60,670 bases of DNA from JBFJKD01 sp041601945 (GTDB taxonomy: Bacteria; Pseudomonadota; Gammaproteobacteria; Pseudomonadales; Porticoccaceae): assembly GCA_041601945.1 (NCBI GenBank), contig JBFIHG010000012.1:1-60670 (forward strand), written 5' to 3'. The first letter of the stretch is position 1, and each line of letters begins with the position of its first letter. Below are positions 54,442 to 60,670 of the stretch, in pieces. The notes below the pieces were generated by a model. That model saw nothing but the letters and a program-made list of their open reading frames with translations. It was not told the DNA's origin and did no database searches. The position numbers and the translations under genes were made by a program.

Positions 54442-55239
54442 ATGAATCTGTTTGACCTCAGCGGCAAAGTCGCCGTTATTACCGGCTCCACCAAAGGTAT
54501 TGGCAAAGCCATCGCCGAACAAATGGCCCTGCACGGCGCCAGCGTCGTGGTGTCCAGCCGCAAAGCCGACGTCTGCGAGGAAGTGGCCGCCAGCATCAAC
54601 CAGTTGGTGCAGGACAGCCCGCGCCCCGCAGGTCAGACTCAGGGGCAGGCCGCCGCCATTGCCGCCAACATTTCCCACAAGGAAGAACTGGAACAACTGG
54701 TGGCCAAATCCCGCGAGCGGTTTGGCAAAATTGATATTCTGGTATGCAACGCCGCCAGCAACCCCTACTACGGCACCATGACCGGCATCAGCGACGACCA
54801 GTTCGACAAAATTCTGGCCAACAACATCAAATCCAATCATTGGCTAAGCGCCATGGTGATCCCCGAAATGCAGGCCCGCAAAGACGGCGTGATTATTATT
54901 ATCTCCTCCATCGGTGGCGTGAAAGGTACCGCCGTGCTCGGCGCCTACGGTATCTCCAAAGCCGCCGACATGGCCCTGGCGCGCAACATCGCCGTGGAAT
55001 TCGGGCCCGATAACATTCGCGCCAACGCCATCGCCCCGGGTCTGATCAAAACCGATTTCGCCAAAGCCCTGTGGGACGATCCCGCCTACCTGAAAATATC
55101 CACCGACCGCGCACCTCTGCGCCGCATCGGCAGTCCCGAAGAAATTGCCGGGGCCACGGTGTTCCTGGCTTCAGCGGCCGGTAGCTTTATGACTGGGCAG
55201 ACCCTGATTATCGATGGCGGGCAGACCATCGCTGGTTAA
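54442..55239 (+). CDS. SDR-family oxidoreductase
   Basis: A classical short-chain dehydrogenase of 265 residues, with TGSTKGIG (14-21), NAASNP, the catalytic Ser in IIISSIGG and YGISK. SSRKADVC after beta-2 (Arg-Lys) suggests NADP. The ending MTGQTLIIDGGQTI is typical. GGGAGACATC precedes the ATG. It faces a GST-like and a second SDR gene downstream. Confidence 0.93.
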   Translation: MNLFDLSGKVAVITGSTKGIGKAIAEQMALHGASVVVSSRKADVCEEVAASINQLVQDSPRPAGQTQGQAAAIAANISHKEELEQLVAKSRERFGKIDILVCNAASNPYYGTMTGISDDQFDKILANNIKSNHWLSAMVIPEMQARKDGVIIIISSIGGVKGTAVLGAYGISKAADMALARNIAVEFGPDNIRANAIAPGLIKTDFAKALWDDPAYLKISTDRAPLRRIGSPEEIAGATVFLASAAGSFMTGQTLIIDGGQTIAG

Positions 55240-55320
55240 TCCATCCCGCTAACCCCGTGCTTGTCAGTTACCGCGCGGGTGTGCGGTGGGAGTGGGCATC
55301 TAAACTGCTCAGCAGTGGAA

Positions 55321-55404
55321 TTCGACATAAGAATTCGTTCATGTCGGAAACAGGGGCAGTTTTTGATATGAGAGCTTTTATTTATGCAGTGAAGTTTCGG
55401 ACAT
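55321..55404. promoter_or_regulatory. three TTCGGACAT-like boxes upstream of the GST-like gene
   Basis: TTCGACATAA (55321-55330), inverted ATGTCGGAAAC (55341-55351) and GTTTCGGACAT (55394-55404), the last two being inverted copies with one mismatch. CATAATATATT after the last box may be a -10 region. Lies in a 338-bp gap (55240-55577) otherwise without a credible gene. Confidence 0.4.
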
Positions 55405-55577
55405 AATATATTAGCAATGCTCGAATCCCGCCTCTCAATGCTCAGCACGGCCCGCTGGAAAAAATGTAGGCGCTGATCAAATCAGCGTCTGTGCGCCACA
55501 GCACTAATCGCGTACGCTAACTCGGGTCAAGTGCAACAGTTCGCAAACTCAAACACTCACTCATACAGGTTGGGATT

Positions 55578-56345
55578 ATGAAATACGTCAGTCCGAAAGA
55601 AGTTATCAACGGCGATGGCCTGCGCATCGTCCTCGTGCAACATATGCCGAGCCCCTGGGGCCAGGCCGCCAAAGCCATGATGGAGTACAAGGGGCTGAGC
55701 TACACCGCCGCGCCCTGGGAAGGTGGTGGTGCCAACGCGGAACTTATCGCCTGGACCGGCAACAACAATGGCGCGCCAATCGTCGCCTGGAACGACGAAG
55801 CACCCGTCGATCGGTGGGATGACATCCTGTTCCTGCTGGAACGCCTCGCCCCCCATAATCCCCTGCTCCCGGAAGGGCGGGAAGAGCGCGCCCTGGTGCT
55901 CGGCTTGTCCTATGAAATTTGCGGACAACTCGGTCTGGCCTGGAACCGGCGTTTGAGTATGTTTACACCCATGGTGGCGTCCGGTCAGGCGTCAGAAGGT
56001 TTCGTGTTGATGGCAAAAAAATACGGCTCCACCGAGGAAGACGTCGCCCGCGCCGACGAACGCCAGGCGGCCACACTCAAGGCCCTTGCCGAGCGCCTCA
56101 AAGCGCAACAGGGTGCGGGCAGCGCATACTTTGTCGGCAACAGCCCGAGCGCGGTCGATTTTTACTGGACCGCGTTTTCCATGCTGTTTAATTTGTTGCC
56201 GCCCGACCAATGCCCCATGCCGGAACAGGCGCGCCCGCGGTTTACCACCATGCCGGAAAGCGTGCGCAGCGCCGTCGACCCGATCCTGATTGCCCATCGC
56301 GACCGAATACTGGCCCAGCACTTCAAAGTGCCCATGGAGATGTAA
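55578..56345 (+). CDS. glutathione S-transferase-like protein
   Basis: A 255-residue protein with an N-terminal thioredoxin-like half (LRIVLVQHMPSPWGQAAKAMM, GAPIVAWNDEAPVDRWDDI with the cis-proline and Asp of the glutathione site) and an all-helical C-terminal half with VGNSPSAVDFYW, the usual N-capping motif. A Ser rather than Cys sits at the possible active position (MPSPWG). Acts on an unknown substrate; genes of this type often sit in catabolic clusters. Confidence 0.85.
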   Translation: MKYVSPKEVINGDGLRIVLVQHMPSPWGQAAKAMMEYKGLSYTAAPWEGGGANAELIAWTGNNNGAPIVAWNDEAPVDRWDDILFLLERLAPHNPLLPEGREERALVLGLSYEICGQLGLAWNRRLSMFTPMVASGQASEGFVLMAKKYGSTEEDVARADERQAATLKALAERLKAQQGAGSAYFVGNSPSAVDFYWTAFSMLFNLLPPDQCPMPEQARPRFTTMPESVRSAVDPILIAHRDRILAQHFKVPMEM

Positions 56346-56416
56346 GCGTCCTGAACCAGCACAGGCTCTGCAGTAACGGCCTGTGAGTCATTCGTTTGCC
56401 GTAAAGGAGATGCAAT

Positions 56417-57160
56417 ATGGCTAACACCACAAGCACGAATAAAGTGGCAATTATCAGCGGCGTCGGGCCCGATCAGGGTATGGGCGCACAACTGGCGCGG
56501 CGCTTTGCGGCGAGCGGGCTGCACGTTTTTGTTGCCGGGCGCACCCAGAGCAAACTCGACGCCGTGGTCGCCGCTATTCAGGGCGCAGGTGGTCAGGCTA
56601 CCGCCGTGGTCGCCGATGCCACCGACGAGCAGGCCACCGTCGACCTGTTTACCCAGGCCCGCAAAGTGGGCCCCATCGACCTGGTGATTTACAATACCGG
56701 CAACAACACCCCGGGCCGTTTCGAAGACATGACCGCCGAATTTTTCGAAAAGAGCTGGCGGGTGTGTTGCTTCGGCGGGTTTCTCTATGGTCGCGCCGCC
56801 ATTCAGCACATGCTGCGCGACGGCGGTGGCACCATTTTATTTACCGGCGCCAGTGCCTCCATGCGCGGTCGGGCAAGATTCGGCGCATTTAACTCCTCCA
56901 AATCTGCCCTGCGCATCATGGCCCAGGCCATGGCCAAGGAATGCGGCCCCGCCGGTATCCATGTGGGCCACGTGGTGATTGATGGGGCCATTAGCGGCGA
57001 AAAAATCCGCAAGGGCCTTCCTGAAATCGCGGAAAAACTGGGGGAAGACGGCATGATCGATATTCAGGCCATCGTCGACGGTTTTGAATACCTCTACAAA
57101 CAACCGCGCACGGGCTGGTCCTTCGAAGTAGATGTGCGCACTGCCATTGAGAATTGGTAG
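56417..57160 (+). CDS. SDR-fold protein lacking the catalytic tyrosine
   Basis: 247 residues with a modified nucleotide motif (SGVGPDQGMGAQLA) and GRTQSKLD after beta-2. Where classical members have YxxxK this one has FNSSK, so Tyr is Phe; the Ser is in FTGASASM. The C-terminal HVGHVVIDGAISG is shared by a subgroup in which this substitution seems usual. It may not be an ordinary alcohol dehydrogenase. AAGGAGATGCAAT precedes the ATG; it lies 71 bases after the GST-like gene. Confidence 0.9.
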   Translation: MANTTSTNKVAIISGVGPDQGMGAQLARRFAASGLHVFVAGRTQSKLDAVVAAIQGAGGQATAVVADATDEQATVDLFTQARKVGPIDLVIYNTGNNTPGRFEDMTAEFFEKSWRVCCFGGFLYGRAAIQHMLRDGGGTILFTGASASMRGRARFGAFNSSKSALRIMAQAMAKECGPAGIHVGHVVIDGAISGEKIRKGLPEIAEKLGEDGMIDIQAIVDGFEYLYKQPRTGWSFEVDVRTAIENW

Positions 57161-57184
57161 ATGGATGCCTGTTTCTTTAATGCC

Positions 57185-57229
57185 CCGTTCCTTAAACAGC
57201 CGTTTCTTAAACAGCCGTTCCTTAAATAG
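57185..57229. repeat. 15-bp tandem repeat, three copies
   Basis: CCGTTCCTTAAACAG (57185-57199), CCGTTTCTTAAACAG (57200-57214) and CCGTTCCTTAAATAG (57215-57229), with a degenerate unit before them. It lies between the second SDR stop codon and yeeN. Confidence 0.92.
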
Positions 57230-57279
57230 TTAGTTATCAGTAAAATCCCGCACCTGTAGTTATTGGGAACCGTAAGCGT

Positions 57280-57996
57280 ATGGGCAGGGCGTATCAAAAC
57301 CGCAAAGACTCCATGGCCAAAACCTCTGACATGAAAGCCAGGGTGTACAGCCGCTATGGCCGGGAAATCTATGTCAGCGCCAAATCTGGCGGCGTAGATC
57401 CCAGCGCCAACCTGGCCCTGCGCAACCTGATCGAGCGCGCCAAAAAAGACCAGGTGCCCGCTCATGTTATCGACAAGGCCATCGACAAGGCCAAAGGCGC
57501 GGGCGGCGAAGACTATTCCCCCGCGCGTTACGAAGGCTACGGCCCCGGCGGCAGCATGGCCATCATCGACTGCCTCACCGACAACCCCAACCGCACCTTC
57601 GGCGATGTGCGCCTGGCCTTCACCAAAACCAACTGCAAAATCGGCACCCAGGGTGCCGTCAGCCACCTGTTCGACCACCTCGCCATCTTTGTTTTTAATT
57701 ACGACAACGAAGAGGCCGTGCTCGAAGCGTTGATGGCAGCCGATGTGGACGTCACCGATATCGAAAATGAAAACGGCAAAATCTCCGTGTTCGCCACCCA
57801 CACCGACTACTTCAAAGCCAAACAGGCCCTGCTCGACTGCTGCGGCGAGATCGAATTCGACGTGGACGAAATCCAGTTTATCGCCCACGACTACACCACC
57901 CTCAGCGGTGACGATGTCGCCCTGTTCGAGAAATTCCTGGCCATGCTCGACGACCTGGACGACGTGCAGCAGGTGTACCACAACGTCGCGCAATAA
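57280..57996 (+). CDS. yeeN: YebC/PmpR-family protein YeeN
   Basis: 238 residues, the same length as E. coli YeeN. MGRAYQNRKDSMAKTSDMKA, DKAIDKAKG, YEGYGPGGSM and DDVQQVYHNVAQ are typical of the family, whose members act as DNA-binding regulators or as translation factors relieving stalling. The gene is bracketed by short tandem repeats, the right-hand set beginning within its last codons. Confidence 0.93.
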   Translation: MGRAYQNRKDSMAKTSDMKARVYSRYGREIYVSAKSGGVDPSANLALRNLIERAKKDQVPAHVIDKAIDKAKGAGGEDYSPARYEGYGPGGSMAIIDCLTDNPNRTFGDVRLAFTKTNCKIGTQGAVSHLFDHLAIFVFNYDNEEAVLEALMAADVDVTDIENENGKISVFATHTDYFKAKQALLDCCGEIEFDVDEIQFIAHDYTTLSGDDVALFEKFLAMLDDLDDVQQVYHNVAQ

Positions 57997-58096
57997 ACGT
58001 CATGCACTAAAAGTCGTGCGCTAAAAGTCGCGCAATAAACGTCATGCACTAAAAGTCGTGCGCTAAAAGTCGCGCAATAAACGTCGCGTTCTAAAA
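57985..58096. repeat. 14-bp tandem repeat array, eight units, starting at the yeeN stop
   Basis: Units of 14 bp begin with GTC and contain TAAA: GTCGCGCAATAAAC, GTCATGCACTAAAA, GTCGTGCGCTAAAA, this trio (42 bp) repeated exactly at 58027-58068, then GTCGCGCAATAAAC and GTCGCGTTCTAAAA. The first unit is the end of yeeN itself (Val-Ala-Gln-stop). Confidence 0.93.
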
Positions 58097-58155
58097 GCCC
58101 CAGCCTTGCTGGTCAGTCTCGCCAATAAAAACGGTCAGTCCCGTATCAGGTAGCC

Positions 58156-58266
58156 GCCGAAAAAGGTACCTTTCGGGGTATACTGCGGCCAGCGAATCCG
58201 CCCTGCGGCCCAACATGTCAGGGACACAATAAAGCGAGATCACGGAATGACGCCACCGACCGACAT
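58156..58266 (+). repeat. 111-bp direct repeat, copy A (promoter and gene start)
   Basis: Matches 59446-59556 with seven mismatches (about 94%). It contains the palindrome AAAGGTACCTTT (58162-58173), a TATACT -10-like box (58179-58184) and the first codons of an hsdR-like gene (ATG at 58247). Confidence 0.92.
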
Positions 58267-58330
58267 TGGCAAAGAAACAGCTGGAGCAGTTTGTCCTTCG
58301 GCAAATACGGCAAGGAATGCTAAACGATGA
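58247..58330 (+). CDS. 27-residue ORF: hsdR start fragment fused to unrelated sequence
   Basis: Begins MTPPTDI exactly as hsdR at 59537, then diverges (GKETAGAVCPSANTARNAKR) and ends with TGA overlapping the ATG of the RhuM-Fic gene (ATGA). It is either a remnant of hsdR left by duplication or a leader ORF that couples translation of the next gene. Confidence 0.5.
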   Translation: MTPPTDIGKETAGAVCPSANTARNAKR

Positions 58331-59337
58331 ATAACCAACAAATTCAGCTCTATACCTCCGAAGACGGCCAGGTTCAGCTTGAGATTCAGTTTGAGCAGGA
58401 AACCCTGTGGCTGACGCAACTGCAAATGGGCGAACTTTTCGGCACCACGCCTGAAAACGTGTTGATGCACTTGCAAAACATATTTAAAGACAACGAGTTA
58501 GACGAAGCGGCAACTACTAAGGATTTCTTAGCAGTTCGCCAGGAAGGGGCGCGGCAAGTAAAACGTACCCTCAAACACTACAACCTCGACGCCATTATCT
58601 CGGTGGGCTACCGCGTCAGCTCCAGCCGTGCGACCCAGTTTCGCATCTGGGCCACCAACACCCTCAAGCAACACCTGCTGGAAGGCTACACCCTCAACAA
58701 GCACCGCCTGCAGGAACGCGGTATCGAGTTTGAACAAGCGCTGGAACTACTGTCGCAGACACTCAGCAACCAGCAGTTGATCAACGAACAAGGCCAGGCG
58801 GTAATTGGCGTGATTCACGACTACGCCCGCAGCTGGAGCTTATTGCAGGGCTATGACGAACAAAGCCTTGGCGAACAAGCGGCGAAACAAGCCGGCATGC
58901 AGTCTTTGGCCTTACCCGAAGCGCTCGACGCCATCGCCCAACTCAAGCAAACGCTGATCGACAAGCATGAGGCCAGCGAACTGTTCGGCCAACTGCGAGG
59001 CGATGGCCTCGCCTCGTCCATTGCTACCATAGAACAGGGTTTTGGCGATGAGCTGTTCTACCCCAACGTTGCCAGCCGTGCTGCTCACCTTCTCTACTTC
59101 GTCATCAAGAACCACCCGCTGGCCGACGGCAACAAACGCACCGGTTCGTTTTTGTTCTTATGGTATTTGCGCATCAACCAACACCTGCTGGCCAGGCCGG
59201 TAGAACAACTGATCAACGACAACACCCTGGTCGCCCTTGCCCTGTTAGTGGCGGAAAGCAAACCGGAACAAAAAGAATTAATGATCCGGCTGGTGGAGCA
59301 CTTTGTGCTGCTGGCCGAAGATTTGGAAAACCCATGA
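58327..59337 (+). CDS. RhuM-family/Fic-Doc protein
   Basis: 336 residues. The N-terminal two-thirds is the RhuM type (LYTSEDGQVQLEIQFEQETLWLTQLQMGELFGTT with a helix-turn-helix-like part, and QRFRIWATNTLKQHLLEGYTLN-like RIWATNTLKQHLLEGYTLNK). The C-terminal part is a Fic/Doc fold with HPLADGNKR at 263-271; the GNKR ending is that of Doc-like, not GNGR-type Fic, proteins, which modify targets such as EF-Tu. Such genes are frequent inside type I restriction loci, and hsdR follows here. Whether it is a toxin, antitoxin or defence accessory is unknown. Confidence 0.88.
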   Translation: MNNQQIQLYTSEDGQVQLEIQFEQETLWLTQLQMGELFGTTPENVLMHLQNIFKDNELDEAATTKDFLAVRQEGARQVKRTLKHYNLDAIISVGYRVSSSRATQFRIWATNTLKQHLLEGYTLNKHRLQERGIEFEQALELLSQTLSNQQLINEQGQAVIGVIHDYARSWSLLQGYDEQSLGEQAAKQAGMQSLALPEALDAIAQLKQTLIDKHEASELFGQLRGDGLASSIATIEQGFGDELFYPNVASRAAHLLYFVIKNHPLADGNKRTGSFLFLWYLRINQHLLARPVEQLINDNTLVALALLVAESKPEQKELMIRLVEHFVLLAEDLENP

Positions 59338-59396
59338 ACGCAAAACAATCAACCGGACCAGCCAGTCCTGATAATGGGCCACCATCAAACGTTTAA
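59334..59396 (+). CDS. possible 20-residue ORF overlapping the RhuM-Fic stop
   Basis: ATGA overlap with the preceding stop, product MNAKQSTGPASPDNGPPSNV. Could be the start of a gene lost before the second promoter copy, or chance. Confidence 0.25.
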   Translation: MNAKQSTGPASPDNGPPSNV

Positions 59397-59445
59397 CCCG
59401 CGCTAGCTAGTCCGGCTCGCGTAACGGGGCAGGGCCGTAAACAGG

Positions 59446-59556
59446 GCCGAAAAAGGTGCCTTTCGGGGTATACTGCGGCCAGCGCATCCGCCCTGCGGGC
59501 CAACATGTCAGGGACACAATAAAGAGAGATCACGGAATGACCCCGCCCACCGACAT
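59446..59556 (+). repeat. 111-bp direct repeat, copy B (promoter of hsdR)
   Basis: Second copy of 58156-58266. The palindrome reads AAAGGTGCCTTT (59452-59463), the TATACT box is at 59469-59474 and the hsdR ATG at 59537. Confidence 0.92.
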
Positions 59557-60670
59557 AGACGAAGCGCAAACCCGCGAGCAGATAGACCGCAAGCTCGCGC
59601 TCGCCGGTTGGGTAATTCAGGATAAAAGCCGCATTAACCTGTACCAATCACTCGGTGTCGCGGTTCGTGAAATGGATACCGACACCGGCCCGGCCGACTA
59701 CATGCTTTTTATTGACGGCAAAGCCTGCGGCATTATCGAAGCCAAACGTGAGGGCGCTGAACTCGGTGGCGTAGCTGATCAATCAGCCCGTTACGCTACG
59801 TCAAAAACCAAACATATCGAGCGCTGGTCAGGTGAAGGCGCTCCACTTCCTTTCCTGTACGAAGCCACCAATCACGAAATCCGCTTCCGCGATGAACGTG
59901 ACCCCAAGCCGCGTTCACGCCCTGTCTTCCATTTCCATAAACCAGAAACCTTCAAAGCCTGGTTAGAAGAGAGCGATACATTAAGAGCCCGATTACAAAA
60001 CGAGTTGCCTGAGCTGGACCTGACAAACCTTAGAGCCTGTCAAATCGACGCCATCCACGGCATCGAACACAGCCTCAAAGCCGCCAAACCCCGTGCACTA
60101 TTACAAATGGCCACCGGCTCCGGCAAAACCTACACCGCTGTCACCGAAGTCTATCGCCTGGCCAAGTTCGCCAAGGTCAAACGTGTCTTGTTCCTGGTCG
60201 ACCGTGGCAACCTCGCCACTAATGCCAAGGATGAATTTGAACAATTCGTCATTCCCCACGATGGCCGCAAATTCACCCAACACTACAACGTCAACATCCT
60301 CGGCCGCGCCGGCATCCCCGACGCCACCAAGGTCACCATCTCCACCATCCAGCGCCTGTATTCCCAACTCACCCATCAAGAACTGGATGACGAAGCCGAC
60401 GAACACTCGGGCTTTGAAATAGAAGGCAGCACCATTAACAAAGAGCCCCGGCCCGTCAGCTACAACCCCGACATCCCCATCGAAGAGTTTGATGTCATCA
60501 TCATCGACGAATGCCACCGCTCCATCTATAACCTCTGGCGCCAGGTGCTCGAATACTTCGATGCCTTCCTCATTGGCCTCACCGCCACACCCACCAAAAA
60601 GACCATCGGCTTTTTTGGGCAAAACCTCGTCTCCGAATACACCCACGAAGACGCCGTGGTCGACAAGGTC
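59537..60670 (+). CDS. hsdR: type I restriction endonuclease R subunit (3' end outside window)
   Basis: 378 codons open to the window edge. The motor and nuclease subunit of a type I restriction enzyme cuts unmodified DNA after ATP-driven translocation. The nuclease domain has FIDGKACGIIEAKREG (the E-x-K of the PD-(D/E)xK motif) near residues 56-75, then the helicase Walker A MATGSGKTYT at about 190, IIIDECHRS and GLTATPTKK. hsdM and hsdS are not visible here and may follow to the right. Confidence 0.95.
   Translation, partial: MTPPTDIDEAQTREQIDRKLALAGWVIQDKSRINLYQSLGVAVREMDTDTGPADYMLFIDGKACGIIEAKREGAELGGVADQSARYATSKTKHIERWSGEGAPLPFLYEATNHEIRFRDERDPKPRSRPVFHFHKPETFKAWLEESDTLRARLQNELPELDLTNLRACQIDAIHGIEHSLKAAKPRALLQMATGSGKTYTAVTEVYRLAKFAKVKRVLFLVDRGNLATNAKDEFEQFVIPHDGRKFTQHYNVNILGRAGIPDATKVTISTIQRLYSQLTHQELDDEADEHSGFEIEGSTINKEPRPVSYNPDIPIEEFDVIIIDECHRSIYNLWRQVLEYFDAFLIGLTATPTKKTIGFFGQNLVSEYTHEDAVVDKV

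Noticed and set aside
55236..55448. Leftward 70-codon ORF downstream of the SDR gene
   Set aside because: Composition looks random and it covers the repeated boxes and the end of the SDR gene.
57094..57993. Long leftward ORF (299 codons) opposite yeeN
   Set aside because: It is a shadow of yeeN caused by codon bias; repeated CLRNG at its start is the tandem repeat read through.
57985..58096. CRISPR array
   Set aside because: Units are 14 bp without spacers and no cas genes are present.

Overview
The window looks like a chromosomal piece of a moderately GC-rich, probably marine or hydrocarbon-associated gammaproteobacterium. The basis is gene content and order: a one-piece 1295-residue PurL, ilvI-ilvH-ilvC, pssA, leuA behind a leucine-rich leader peptide, holD-rimI, cbpA-cbpM, priA next to an FtsN-like SPOR gene, a C+ type L31, and many acyl-CoA genes. 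The order Cellvibrionales would fit, but I cannot test that here.

Left part (1-8945). A FadL-type outer-membrane channel, cut by the window edge, and an MFS transporter are followed by a small array of integron-type gene cassettes (about 2819-3949, read leftwards). It has two unknown 165-residue proteins, two attC-like sites and a possible truncated third cassette, but no integrase. Next is a leftward operon that appears to degrade alicyclic acids as CoA esters: aliB-like dehydrogenase, badK-like hydratase, badI ring-opening hydrolase and badH-like dehydrogenase. A divergent MarR-family gene matches the position of badR.

Middle part (8950-49440), mostly housekeeping: tadA, mltF, purL-cnoX, clpB with a likely heat-shock promoter, ilvIHC, pssA, leuA, holD-rimI, an nfeD/stomatin pair, an M23 peptidase, prfC, cbpAM, a thiolase, a diguanylate cyclase, ppnN, an MFS transporter, an HSL-type esterase, gcdH, alr, a SPOR protein, priA and rpmE. 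Glutaryl-CoA dehydrogenase and the thiolase could handle products downstream of BadI-type ring cleavage, though they lie in separate transcription units.

Right part (49370-57160): a nuclease-fold protein, a family III CoA-transferase, a double-CDGSH iron-sulfur protein, a group II truncated hemoglobin, an acyl-CoA synthetase, two SDR proteins (one without the catalytic tyrosine) and a GST-like protein.

Right end (57280-60670): a yeeN gene bracketed by short tandem repeats, then the edge of a likely defence locus. A RhuM-Fic/Doc protein and the start of a type I restriction subunit hsdR each sit behind a copy of the same 111-bp promoter and gene-start segment. Upstream of rhuM-fic the hsdR copy is reduced to a 27-codon ORF overlapping the next start codon.

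The most unusual recurring feature is short tandem duplication (7-16 bp units) in intergenic DNA, several starting on or just after a stop codon. I saw no rRNA, tRNA, CRISPR array or complete insertion sequence.
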